Positions 11,823 to 22,466 are shown, counted from the first letter of the stretch. The stretch: 64,000 nucleotides of DNA from Silene latifolia (GCF_048544455.1 NC_133534.1:89991637-90055636), one strand, 5' to 3'. Made by a program: numbers and translations. The notes: a model not told the origin generated them from the sequence alone.

Positions 11823-12167
11823 TGGTCGCCTTCAATTCTTCTTCTTTTCTTCCCTTTTCTTCATAAATTCCTTGGGGATTTCCTTGGGGACGCAAGGATC
11901 CTTTCTCAACATTGTTCTTCTACTATAATATGTACAAAGGCCTTCTAGTCTTGTCTCTTCTTGATGCTTGGTCATTGAATACAATCAATTTAGCCTCGTT
12001 TTGCCATGAAAATGCAAGATTCTTACTCCTTTCCTACCAAGGGATCAAAATCTCAAAGAATATGCAAAACAAAGAACTAAAGATAAGAAATGACCCAAAT
12101 AGGCACTAAAAAGCATGGAAACAATGGTAATTCGGGGGCTAAATATGCGCCAATTATGGTCACATCA

Positions 12168-12172
12168 CCGTT
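12168..12172. other. Target-site duplication of E2, right copy (CCGTT)
   Basis: Matches 768-772. The PBS of E1 continues from 12173 (GCCGGGGAC). Confidence 0.9.
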
Positions 12173-12299
12173 GCCGGGGACGGTGTTTGTTTGATTTAGA
12201 TTTCTTTTTTATTGTTATTAGTTGTGTCTTTCTTCGCCTTGGGGAAGTAAAACTCCTCAAGGTTTGTTCTAATTGTTTTCGAGTTGTTTGATATTTTGC

Positions 12300-13970
12300 A
12301 TGTCTAGAAGGTTACAAGGTGATTTGTTACCTTTTGACCGTGAAATCGAAAGAACCTTGACGAACAATAGGAGACTTGTTAGGAGGAATTTAAGAGGTAT
12401 TAGTGAAGTTGTTCAACCCACTAGTGAGTTTGTCAATCCTTTCGCAATAGAAGGAGAGGAGAACCCATTACACAATACCCCACAAAATCCGCCTACAATG
12501 CCTAAATTCTCGTCACACTCCGTACCCACCGAGGAGAATCTACCAAATGGTACTCCTACACCGCAACATCTAACCGGAAATTTTATTGCCAAGTCCGCCT
12601 TCATCCAATTAGTTGAGAGGAGCCAATTTGGGGAGATGCCTAGTGAAGACCCTCATTCTCATATGGAAACCTTTTGCGACTATTGTGATGCAATCTCTCA
12701 AACAGGCGTGACTCAAGACCAAATTAGATGGGTCTTATTTCCTTTTTCCTTAATCGGCACCGCGAAGCAATGGTTGAAGGGCCTTGATAAGGCCACCCTC
12801 GGAATAGATTCTTGGAAGAAGTTGGCTCTAGCTTTCTACAAAAAATTCTACCCACCGGAAAAGACTAACATGCTAAGAGCTCAAATTACGGGTTTTAAGC
12901 AAAGGGATGAAGAGTCTTTGTATGAAGCTTAGGAGCGGTTCAAGGGAATTTGTTGCTCATGTCCTCACCATGGACTTAGCGAATGGTTTTTGGTCCTCAA
13001 TCACGTGCCGGCCTATGCGAAATACATGAAAGATATCCTCACAAAGAAGAAGTCGATCCGGAAGCTTGAGACTATCGCCTTAACTAAGGTGAGTAGTGCA
13101 ATACTTCAAGGGAGTTCACCTCCAAAGTTAAAGGATCCGGGAAGCTTCTCAATACCGTGTACCATTGGCGACACGACGATCAACAAAGCCTTATGTGATC
13201 TAGGGGCTAGTGTGAGTGTCATGCAATACTCGATGAGTAAAAGGTTGGGGATGGGAGAGCTTAAATGCACCAACATCACACTCCAAATGGCCGATAGATC
13301 GACGAAGACACCATTAGGGATATGGGAAGATGTCCCCGTGCGAATTGGGAAGTTTTTCATCCCGGTGGACTTTGTCATTGTTGATATGGAGGAAGATTCC
13401 AACATTCCAATCATTCCAGGAAGACCTTTCCTACACACCGCGGGTGCGGTGATTGATGTGAAACATGGTGAGCTCACTCTAGAAGTGGGAGATAAAAGCA
13501 TAACTTTTAATCTTGACAAGACTATGAGAGTTCCTCGTTTGCATGAACCATGTTTCATGATTGATCATTATAGCCGAAAGGATGAGAGGAAGAAATCGGA
13601 ACTCCAATGGAAGAAGAAAATTGAAGATGCTCCATTCAAAGAGCAAGTGAATTGTGACAAGGAGAGCTTGCAAAGCTCATCAAAATCAATCAAGGAAGAA
13701 GAGGATGGCCTCATTGGCCAAGAGAAGAAATTGGGAGATTTGTCTCCATCTAAGCAAGAGATTTTCAATGATCAACTTAATGAAGTTTATGGTCTTTGGG
13801 ACAACGAATTTGAAGGGATTTTTAATCCCTACATTGGTAATGCCATCGATCAAGACCGACAACAAGGGCCAAGGTCTATTGAAGACCTCTACCATGATAA
13901 TGAACAAGCTTTTGATTACTTCTTCAAGGTGTTGAGCAACATCAACAACACCTTGGACATGCCCCCTTGA
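12300..13970 (+). pseudogene. gag: E1 gag-protease polyprotein with in-frame deletion and one stop
   Basis: One frame from ATG (MSRRLQGDLL) to TGA. The retrotransposon gag domain is recognisable (WVLFPFSLIGTAKQWLKGL, SWKKLALAFYKKFYPPEK). TAG at 12930-12932 replaces Trp of EAWERF. Just after WFLV the sequence jumps to VPAYAKYMKDILTKKK, losing about 1.1 kb relative to E7, including the CCHC knuckle, without breaking the frame. The aspartic protease follows, with DLGASVSVM and IPGRPFLHTAGAVIDVKHG. After the protease, a ~120-residue charged tail ending NNTLDMPP takes the place of pol and is shared with E7. No RT or integrase follows. Confidence 0.88.
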
Positions 13971-14296
13971 CATCTCATCAAGAATGAGAGTTTGGTGGAG
14001 TCCTCCCTAAACCACCACTTGTAAATATTTCTAACTCCCTAACTTACATTTCAATTCTTGTACTGCATTTTTGTCATCTTTGGATTTTTATTTACTTTGA
14101 TCAAGATAATTGTCATGTTTGAGAGAAGTGGGGGAGGGACTAATAATCTCAATTGATGTGTAGTGCTTTATCTTACTGTGGGGATGACAATTTCCTAGGC
14201 TATCCATGCCTAGTAGTGCCCCCACAATGACGAAAACAAGACTTGAAGAAAGAATAGAAGAATGGTAAGGGAAATGCATTGTGCACGGATGGAACT

Positions 14297-14684
14297 GAAT
14301 CCGAGTACACAGGGGAAGAATCCGAGCGGATTCCACAGAATCCGCCCGTCTTCAGTAATCCGAGCGTACTACCGAAAAGACGCTCGTCCTGAACAGAGCT
14401 GAATTTTGATAATTTCTTGACTGTGACTGAATCCGGGCGTCCTGAGCAGCAATCCGCCCGTCTTGAAGAATCCGCCCGTCTTGAAAGAAAGACGTCCGTC
14501 TTTGCAGCTGAGGAAAACAAGCAAAATTTCCTGGACTTAAATCCGTCCGTCTTCAAGCAAATCCGCCCGTCCCGTGTCAAGCAAATCCGAGCGTATTCCA
14601 CCGAATCCGCCCGTCTTTAGGCGAGTTTTGTAAAGCCCAGAAAGAGCAGAATCCGCACGGATTGGGCAGAATCCGCACGGATTG
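14297..14684. repeat. Array of six-base-arm inverted repeats upstream of E1 ORF1
   Basis: About fifteen units. Cores start near 14302, 14323, 14343, 14361, 14381, then 14434, 14455, 14473, 14493, then 14544, 14564, 14588, 14608, then 14654 and 14674. Units are 18-24 bp apart within clusters, and clusters are separated by 46-53 bp. Arms are drawn from ATCCG/AGACG and CGGATT/CGTCTT/CGTCC. Confidence 0.85.
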
Positions 14685-14712
14685 CCCCTGCAAATTCGAA
14701 AATTTCGGTCTC

Positions 14713-14719
14713 TTTAAAA
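14713..14719 (+). promoter_or_regulatory. Putative internal TATA-like box for E1 ORF1
   Basis: TTTAAAA followed by CCCC, about 300 bp upstream of the ORF1 ATG and 30 bp past the array. It corresponds in position to TATAAA in E7, also about 300 bp from its ATG. The match is weaker than in E2 and E7. Confidence 0.35.
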
Positions 14720-15017
14720 CCCCTCCCACCTTCATTCATTCATTCATTCATTCATAAACACTACCCACAACATCAAAACCCTCATCCTCTCCATCACAAA
14801 AACAAAATCCCTCAACAACATTCACCAAAAACAAATCAAATCATCCTTCTAACAACAAATCAATCACTCCTTCTTCAATAAAAATCAAAACCAAGCACAA
14901 AATCTTCAACCTTTGAGTCGATTTTTGATTTCATAAAGGCAAAGCCTTTCACCTTTAAATCGATTTGGGTATACTACAAATTGAAGATTTTTCATTCTTT
15001 TCTTGGTTAAATCATCA

Positions 15018-15153
15018 ATGGCAAGGACTAAGGGAGCAACAAAGGCGACAAAGGCACCAAAGGCAAAGGCACTCTCACAAAGGCAAAAGGCTCTTCAAAC
15101 AAAGAAAGCATTGGCTATGGTGGTAGCAACACCAAACTTGGAAGTGCAACAAC
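15018..15153 (+). pseudogene. E1 ORF1, N-terminal part, cut by E3
   Basis: Starts MARTKGATKATKAPKAKA, a Lys/Ala-rich basic N-terminus also found in E7 (MARTKGATKAPKVK). The frame reaches LEVQQ, where copia element E3 inserted. The rest lies at 31212-32668. Confidence 0.8.
15149..15153. other. Target-site duplication of E3, left copy (ACAAC)
   Basis: ACAAC is repeated at 31207-31211 directly outside the TG...CA ends of E3. Confidence 0.9.
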
Positions 15154-16134
15154 TGTTGGGGCTGGTGTCCTTTACAGTTAGTGCAAGGACTTATAAATCT
15201 CCAAAAGGATCAAAGGGTATACTTTTGTATTATAATCAGTTGGTCCACGTTTATCAATAACGGTTGGCTTGCTAGATAAGTTTGACGTTATTGTCATACA
15301 GATGGCGGTGATCAACTGGTCCCTAAAAGTCACACCTATAGGACACGTTTGAGAGATGTGACGGTATAAAAATACAGTCATGTTGATGCCAAAGTTGACT
15401 AAGCAGTTAGTCGGAGTCATTGACTAATAATTAGTCAAACGCAATGTTGAGATAATTATTTAATCCAGATTAAATAATAATGGCTAAAACGAATTAAACA
15501 GTTAATTCGTAAATTAAATATAAACGATTATATTTAAATTGATGTATATTGAATTAATTATACAATATCGTCTTTGTCGGACATGTATTAATATTTCAAC
15601 TAATCCGTGTTATTAGTTGATGTTTTAATAACCGATAACCGATGATGATTTATAATAAAAGCGCGTCATATACATTTTAGTAAATTTCGAGCTGAACTAC
15701 GAGTTAAAATAAGGAGGAAGTGAAAGCCCACTCCCTCCCCTGGGCTCACGGTTTGGCCGAACAAGACAAAAGGAGAGAGCCTCTCTCCTTTTGACCTAAT
15801 CGTCTCATTTAACATAGAAAATTAGGTTTTGAGAGAATTTTCCTCTGAAAACCTAGATCTCACATCGTAAAAACTCACAACAACTCTCTCAATATTGCAA
15901 GTCAATTAGAGAGTATTTCTAGCACAAGGGGCATAGTCTCAGACAGTCTTGGGTGCAACAATTAGAAGGAAATCTACGTTGATTTCTATTCATTTTGCCG
16001 AATTGCACTAGGACCCGAGGTTGATTCTTTACCTTTATCGTTTCTCTTGTATTTATGTTTTATGACTATAATCACATGCTAAATCTACGTTATAGTCCTA
16101 AAATTTATGGGAATTTTACGGATATTTCCTTACA
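15154..16134 (+). repeat. E3 5' LTR
   Basis: 981 bp, from TGTTGGGGCTGGTG to TTTCCTTACA. Matches 30229-31206. A/T-rich middle with a possible TATA at about 15650. Confidence 0.92.
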
Positions 16135-16136
16135 AG

Positions 16137-16149
16137 TGGTATCAAAGCC
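16137..16149 (+). other. E3 primer-binding site (initiator tRNA-Met type)
   Basis: TGGTATCAAAGCC two bases after the LTR end. The usual plant copia site is TGGTATCAGAGC, so one base differs. Confidence 0.85.
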
Positions 16150-18073
16150 AGGCCACGTATATTTTTCAATGTAATTTTCATAAAAACGATTTGAAACGAT
16201 CTTGTTTTGTCTTGAAAACCGTGCGGTTGAAATTTTTATTTCGGTTGTTTTCTGTTCTTGAAAACCGTGTCATGAATACACACGGCTGATCTTGTTTTTG
16301 ATTTGTTCTTTTTCATATTGTTATTTTATACGGAGATTATAGCAATATGTTAAGTTTTGTCAATTGTAGAATTGATTTTATGCGTTTTAGATCAAGATTG
16401 CATTGGTTTTTGTTTTACCAATTGTTTTCACGAGGGTTTTAAAGTTTCAGCATGTTTTGCTCTCGGTCGAGCAATTTTCTACTTGATCGAGACCTCTATC
16501 AGTGTTGTTTTCGTTCGATCGAGCACATGCTTCACTCGATCGACCTCTTTTAAAACCCCACTGCTCGATCGAGAAATCCTCGCACTCGATCGAGCAGTAT
16601 TGCTAATATGAGTCCTCGATCGACCACGAGTCCTGTCGATCGAGTACTTACTATTTGGCAAACCTCTCGATCGAATGGCAGCATCATTCGATCGACCCTT
16701 TTTGTTCCTCGATCGAGAACTTTTGTCCCTGGATCGAGGGATTTCGTTTTGGCAGCATTGAATTTTATTTTTTTTGTTTTAAATTCTCTTTTGGCCATAA
16801 AATGTGCATCATACGGATGTTGTACACTCGCTTGATAGTGAAACGGTTCACTCACGTACCATATAGTTATTTTAAAGCGTATTTAAAGTAACGGATTGTA
16901 ATGGATTAAAATTAAACTGATAGAAGCGGTTTTATCACATAATTTTAATCACTAAAAGGTGGTTTGGATAAATTTAACATAATTACAGAATTATGTCACG
17001 AATAAATTTGTTTTAGTTGATGCATTTTATTTATCGTTATTGTTGAATGCCTTGAATGCTTTTAATTACGTATTTATTTTATTTACAAACGGTTGTAACT
17101 TAGTGTGGCCTTAGTAGAACGTGTTACCGTAATGATGGAACACGGTCTTGGTTGTATTTTGAGATCTCGCATCTCCGTTTTGGTTTTTCTTTTATAACTA
17201 CAGTTTTTATTTAGAATGTAAATAGGTTTATATTTTGTATATTTTAATTGTAATTTTGAGAAGACCAAAGATGGAGATCGGATGCTCACTCCCGCTGCAT
17301 GGACAAGATGGAACATCAAGACAAGCTTCTCGGGTCCAACGGTGGATTCCAAAGTTGTATTATGTTTTTTTTACTAGGATAGGCAACACTAGGAATTCTT
17401 ATTTACGTTTTTGCATTCTTTTATTTATTTTATCGTAACGATAGATTGCATCATTTTCCGCCTAAAAACCAAACCACCTAATAATTGCATGAAAACTGAC
17501 TCATATAGAGGTCACGCGTTAGTTTTCTATGACATTCTCATGTCACACGATCATTCTGAGCCATCACCTAAGTTAATTCATTCACGTAATGCTAGTTATT
17601 CGTTCACTTAAAATGAATTAAAACTAAGTTGATGGGATCTTCCTCGTAGAACCAAAAATTGAGAATAGTCTTTATAGGTCAAACTTCAATGAATCCCTTC
17701 TTCGTCGGTAGGCATAATATGACCCCTTCTACGTCGGGTAAGTTGGAACTGATTGACTTATTTTATCTCAACACTATGGTCACTCGTACGATCCTGTGAT
17801 TATGGTGGACTATAGATAGGATTTACGGAAATCTATCGACCAAGAGTTCTTACGGAAGAACTAGCTAAACAGTTGGCTTATCAATTTACGGAAATTGAGT
17901 CTTGGGATCACTTGTATTATTCTTAAGGGAGATCAATTACGCAAGTGCAATGAGTCTACACGATTAAAATGAATTTTAAATAGACTTAAATCACCTCGAT
18001 GAGTTGCTTATTTCATTTTTGTTTTTCTTTCTTTTTCAGCGTAGATCACGTTTTTTAAACTGTTAATAACATA
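16150..18073 (+). other. E3 long 5' leader
   Basis: About 1.9 kb with no credible gene. It holds the phased palindrome array (16460-16740). It ends in a pyrimidine-rich stretch and CAG just before the gag start, which looks like a splice acceptor, so a leader intron is possible. Confidence 0.6.
16460..16740. repeat. Helically phased CTCGATCGAG palindrome array in E3 leader
   Basis: Twelve sites centred on CGATCG. Core starts are about 16464, 16484, 16516, 16537, 16566, 16587, 16617, 16637, 16668, 16689, 16710 and 16731. Steps are 20, 32, 21, 29, 21, 30, 20, 31, 21, 21 and 21 bp, close to two or three helical turns. Spacers are unrelated in sequence. Confidence 0.9.
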
Positions 18074-19051
18074 ATGGCTGGCATCCTCGATGACCCAATG
18101 CCAAGTGCCACATTGGACCGTGAGTCCGGCCGGATCTTTATGAATCGATGAATCGTCTACTAGGTCAAGAATGATGGATCAAACTTCGCGGAATGGGAGG
18201 CGGCATTACGGAATGCGCCACCGCGACGGGAAACTCAAGTATCGATCGAGCCCCTCCCTCCAGCCCCAGGCCCCACGGCTCGAGTTAACGAGGTCTCCAC
18301 GTATAGCGACTTCGTCATGGAAGCGGGTGCGATTAAAAACGTACTCATTTTTGCAATGGAATCCAATTTGCAGAAACGCTTCATAGCCCAAGGTGCAAAC
18401 AAGATTTTCACCACGCTCACTAAGGAATTCTCGAAAGCACCGAGAATCGTGACCTATGAGCATAACACTCGTTTCTTTGATGCGAGACTCCAGAAGGGCC
18501 AACCGGTTAGCCCACACATTCTCAGCATGATTGAGAATGTCGAGAGACTGGAGGCGCTTGATTGTAAAATCAGCGAGAACATTATAATTGACCGCATGCT
18601 TCATTCACTCCACGATGGGTTTGCGCTCTTTAGAGCGAATTACTATATGAATGATTTGAAGAAAAGTCCCCATGAACTGCACTCCCTTCTCGTACAGACC
18701 GAGAAGGACATGAAGTTCAGTGGGAGCCTGAAACAGGATGTTCTCGTTGTGTCAAACAAGGGCAAGGGTAAGGGCAAAGCTCAGGCCGACCTAGCGGTAG
18801 GTAAACCGAAGTTTAAGAAGTCGGGATCAGGTAAGAGTGGGCCTGGTGAGGCAAGCAACTCATCAGGCGCGACAAAGAGCAAGACCGAAAACATGGAATG
18901 CCATCATTGCCACAAGACAGGGCATTGGAGGCGTACATGTCCTGTCTACCATGAGGACATAAAAGCAGATTGTGTTAAACCTGTTGGTATGTTTTCTTCC
19001 TCTTCTAATTTCATTCATATGATTGAGATTAACCACGCAAGTTCTGAGTAA
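18074..19051 (+). pseudogene. gag: E3 gag with two N-terminal stops
   Basis: The frame opens with MAGILDDPMPSATL, meets TGA (18149) and TAG (18161), then stays open to 19051. A copia-type gag domain is followed by a basic Gly/Lys/Ser-rich linker and the CCHC zinc knuckle CHHCHKTGHWRRTC near the C-terminus. The stretch around 18215-18245 looks locally out of frame. It would form the capsid of the particle if intact. Confidence 0.85.
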
Positions 19052-19486
19052 CTTGGGTACTAGATATCTTGGTTGTGGTTCTCATCTGTGTAATCATGTG
19101 CGTGGGCTCAAACATCGAACCCCTCGTAAAGGGTGAGGTGGACTGCGTGTCGGGAATGGAGCACGAGTGGCCGCCGTCTCGAGGGGAACATACGTGATCC
19201 AGCTTCCTAGCGGATTTGAGTTATTTTTATATAATTGCTATTATGTACCCAGTCTTTCTAAAAACATTATTTGGTTTACGCACTTGACAAACTTGGTTTT
19301 TCATTTGTAATAGAGAATAATTCTTGCATTTTCTCATTACACGATATGATTTATGGCAAGGCAGTCTCCATGAACGGAATTTATGTTTTAGATCAGACCA
19401 CCGAAATATTACACGTAATGAATAAGAAGTTAAAGGTCGGTGACAAAGATCAAACATACCTATGGTACAGCATGAGAAACGCGTAA
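19052..19486 (+). pseudogene. E3 protease and pre-integrase region, frameshifted
   Basis: Remnants of a copia aspartic protease are visible in changing frames: TWVLD, then the remains of a GCGSHLCNH-type motif, then CNHVRGLK. From 19271 a frame reads DKLGFSFVIENNSCIF...GIYVLDQ, the gag-pre-integrase linker, and ends in a stop at 19484-19486. Integrase continues in another frame from about 19475. Confidence 0.7.
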
Positions 19487-20255
19487 AACAGCTCATAAAG
19501 AATGAAGCTATCTCGGCTTTTGATTTTCAATCATTTGGCACGTGTGAATCATGTCTCATCGTTAAGATGACTCGAATTTCCTTCAAAGGTATTGGAATGC
19601 GCGCTGCTGACCTATTAGGACTCATACATACGGATGTGTGTGGGCCTATGTCAATCACCGCACGAGAAGGCTATAGGTATTTCATCACTTTCACGGACGA
19701 TTTAAGTAGATATGGCTATGTCTACTTAATGAAGCATAAAAGTGAATCCTTTGAGAAATTCAAAGAATACCAGAATAGGGTACAAAACCTACTGGGTAGA
19801 AAGATTAAAACACTACGTTCAGATCGTGGTGGCGAGTATCTTTCTCACGAGTTTGATCAACACCTTAAAGACTGTGGGATTGCCTTACAGTTAACTCCAC
19901 CAGGAACACCTCAGTTGAATGGTGTGTCCGAACGGAGAAATCGAACTCTACTTGATATGGTTCGATCCATGATGAGTTACACCGTGTTGCCTGACTCATT
20001 ATGGGGTTATGCTCTTCTGTCAGCTGCTCTAATACTTAACCGAAGTCCGTCTAAAGCTGTTGACAAGACTCCATATGAACTATGGAAGGGAACGGTCCCT
20101 AACTTGTCCTTTATACGGGTTTGGGGCTGCGAGGCTTATGTCAAGTGGAGACACGAGGATAAGCTCGGCCCGCGATCGGTCAAGACATACTTTATAGGTT
20201 ATCCTAAAGGAACACTTGGTCATTACTACCGAACAACGTGTTTTTGTTGCGGCTA
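19475..20255 (+). pseudogene. E3 integrase
   Basis: Zinc-binding remnants (HEKRVKQL...CESC), then the catalytic core with D, D and E in HTDVCGP, SDRGGEY and NGVSERRN. The typical copia segment TPYELWKGT...RVWGCEAYV follows. The frame shifts near 20217-20240 and the C-terminal part (EQRVFVAASATFLEKEFL) continues in a second frame to about 20468. The core residues are present but the polyprotein is broken. Confidence 0.88.
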
Positions 20256-20448
20256 GTGCGACATTCTTAGAGAAGGAATTTCTCGAGAATGCAAAGAGTG
20301 ATAGAACCTTCGACCTTTCGGAGATTCCAGAACCAAATACCGAGCAACCATTGGAGGAACCAATTCCTTCAATCCCGGCTGCGGTGAATATTCCTGAGGA
20401 ACCTAGGAGGTCGGGAAGAGTCTCTATTCCTCCGCATGATACATTGGT

Positions 20449-21069
20449 ATGGTCGAGGAACATGACATAGATGACATTCTGCTCTTAACGAGTAGTGAAC
20501 CCGCAACCTATAAAGGTGCCATGACTAGTTCCGACTCAAAGCTATGGCTTGAAGCCATGCAATCCGAGATGGACTCCATGTATAAGAACAACGTATGGGA
20601 TCTTGTTGACTTACCTGCTAAGGTTCGTCCCCTTCAATGCAAATGGCTTTACAAGATAAAGCATTCTGTGGAAGGTCAACAAGATATCTATAAAGCACGA
20701 CTAGTTGCTAAAGGTTTCACCCAAGTGCCAGGTCTGCACTACGATGAAATCTTTGCACCCGTAGTCATGCTGCGTTCCATTCGGATTATCTTAGCGATTG
20801 CCGCTTTTCATGACTACAAAATTTGGCAGATGGATGTGAAAACCGCCTTCTTAAACGGCTTTTTGGAGGAAGAGTTGTACATGGTACAACCCGAAGGTTT
20901 CATCGATCCTGAACATCCTAAGAAAGTGTGCAAGCTTAAGCGTTCCATTTATGGACTTAAGCAAGCATCTCGGAGTTGGAATCATCGCTTCGACCAAGTG
21001 ATAAAAGAAAATGGATTTACTCGACCGGTCGAGGAACCATGTCTATATATCAAGTCGAGTGGGAGCAAG
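20449..21069 (+). pseudogene. E3 reverse transcriptase, N-terminal part, cut by E4
   Basis: Copia RT: LWLEAMQSEMDSMYKNNVWDLVDLP, KARLVAKGFTQ, then WQMDVKTAFLNGFLEEELYMVQPEGF with the first catalytic Asp, then SIYGLKQASRSWN. It stops at GSK, where E4 inserted. A frameshift near 20450 separates it from the integrase C-terminus. Confidence 0.9.
21065..21069. other. Target-site duplication of E4, left copy (GCAAG)
   Basis: GCAAG is repeated at 28361-28365 outside the TG...CA ends of E4. Confidence 0.9.
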
Positions 21070-21100
21070 TGTAATACTCCGTATTTATAAGTCTTGGGGT

Positions 21101-21248
21101 ACTCTATCGAGTAGGCCTTACTCTGTCGAGTAAGGGTAAGTTGCGAAATATAATAGTTTCTGACCTGTAGGGTACTCGATCGAGTAGCTGGGGCACTCGA
21201 TCGAGTAGGGGGGGTACTCGATCGAGTACCTTGGGTACTCGATCGAGT
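21101..21248. repeat. 21-bp-phased ACTCGATCGAGT array in U3 of E4 5' LTR
   Basis: Perfect 12-bp palindromes start at 21174, 21195, 21216 and 21237, exactly 21 bp apart. Two degenerate copies lie at 21101 and 21120. The array ends about 50 bp upstream of the TATA box. Confidence 0.92.
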
Positions 21249-21299
21249 GTCCGGTTTTACGGGGAGTTTTCTCGGGTTTTGTTAATTATGCGATTAAGG

Positions 21300-21306
21300 T
21301 ATAAAA
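21300..21306 (+). promoter_or_regulatory. TATA box of E4 5' LTR
   Basis: TATAAAA in the context GGTATAAAAGC. The matching site in the 3' LTR is at 27209-27215. Confidence 0.6.
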
Positions 21307-22466
21307 GCTTTGTCGTCATTATTCTAAATCACTTTTACAAAACCTAAATTACTGTTTGAGAGAGAAAGCAAGCAAGTTCTTCATCCTAATCGCATTATTA
21401 GCAATACCCGGAGTTTGGAAGGTCAGTTCTCGTCGTTGGTTATACCGTTGAGTTCCTTGCGTCGAGGGTAAGATCTATGTACCCTTTTGATTGTATTTCC
21501 TTTAATTTGGTTAAACCCTAATTTAGGGATTTGGGGGTTTTTGTGTAGATTGTGATTCGGTAGTGCTTGTATGTTTGTATGATAGGAGGAGGTTTTGTAG
21601 AAGAGCCTTTTTGATACAGATGTAGAGACCGTCTGATAATGATGCTTTCCAGGTAGGATTTCCTACTCAGTATTAGTCCCATAATGGGATGATTGTTGAT
21701 GTGTGAGATTGATTGTTTGATATAGTAATTGTATTGTGACGGCTGTGATTGTGATTGTACATTGTTGATAGATTCAGACGGTTGTTGATGTTGTGATTGT
21801 GATTGGTTGTCTATGGTTCTCGAGATGCGTTCTCGGCTGAGTGGAGTCACTTGCGGGAGTGGCTTCACGCCCTAGTTTCGCCCTTCGTGGAACCCGCCAC
21901 GGCAGGGGATGTGCACATTAATGGACAGGGTTATCGCTCGGTATGATGAGCGGGGCTTAGGTGGGAACGGCTGCGGTCCCCCACTGGCAGGGCTGGTCCA
22001 GTGGACAGTCAGGATTGAGATGATGGGAATTGGTGGTGTGTGTGTGTGTGTGTGACAGTTCAGCTGTCTGTTTGTCTGGTTATTGTTGTCTATATTGATT
22101 GTGTGATTAGTACTGACCCCGTTTAAATGTTTTAAAAACTGTGGTGATCCATTCGGGGGTGGTGAGCAGTTGCTTGGCAGGTATATCTTGGATACGCGTG
22201 GGATCTAGCTGGGGATGGAGTCATCACATATCAGAGTCTTTAGTCTTCCGCTGTGTTTATTAGAACAGTGCCTTTCAGTTGGTTTATAGTTTGAGAACAG
22301 TTGTATTTCGCTTACAGTTGGTTTTGTAATGTAATCACTTAAGCTTATTTAATAAAGTATGTTTCTTCATTGTCTTATGATTATCATGCCTCGGGTAACC
22401 GAGATGGTAGCATCCTTATACCTGAGTGGTCCTGGTAAGGCACTTAGAGTATGGGGGTGTTACAAA

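Larger units (their letters stand above)
773..12167 (-). mobile_element. E2: Athila-like Ty3/gypsy element (pol + ORF1, no gag), nested in E1
   Basis: Read on the minus strand: 5' LTR 10414-12167, PBS 10391-10409, short leader, pol 10269-6958, spacer with array, ORF1 6062-4533, 3' UTR, polypurine tract, 3' LTR 2525-773. It is bounded by CCGTT duplications. Its leader matches that of E1, but an ATG opens directly into the pre-RT part of pol, so gag and protease are absent. The two LTRs differ by roughly 1-2% by eye, mostly in the array. It inserted head-to-head into a relative. Confidence 0.9.
10414..12167 (-). repeat. E2 5' LTR
   Basis: About 1754 bp, near-identical partner of 773-2525. It contains the array at 11661-11822 and a minus-strand TATAAATA at 11505-11512. 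It ends at CACATCA, immediately before the right-hand CCGTT. Confidence 0.92.
13971..15017 (+). other. E1 spacer between gag-protease and ORF1
   Basis: Its start (GGTGGAGTCCTCCCTAAACC) is shared with the sequence after pol in E2, so pol is missing here while the flanks are kept. It holds an inverted-repeat array, a TATA-like site, a short ATTC tandem repeat (about 14732-14754) and an A/C-rich leader before ORF1. Short ORFs in it are artefacts of the array. Confidence 0.75.
21070..22464 (+). repeat. E4 5' LTR
   Basis: 1395 bp. It carries four perfect and two imperfect ACTCGATCGAGT palindromes (21101-21248), TATAAAA at 21300-21306, and a short GT repeat near 22040 that differs in length from the 3' copy. 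Confidence 0.93.

Noticed and set aside
16460..16740. CRISPR-like pattern of short repeats and unique spacers
   Set aside because: The repeats are 10-12 bp palindromes, the spacers are about 9-20 bp, and the array sits inside a plant retrotransposon with no cas genes.
21518..21868. Minus-strand ORF of 116 codons, repeated identically at 27415-27765
   Set aside because: It lies in the E4 LTR and is duplicated because the LTR is. Composition is Ser/Gln/Thr-rich, expected from a C-poor opposite strand. No domain is recognisable.
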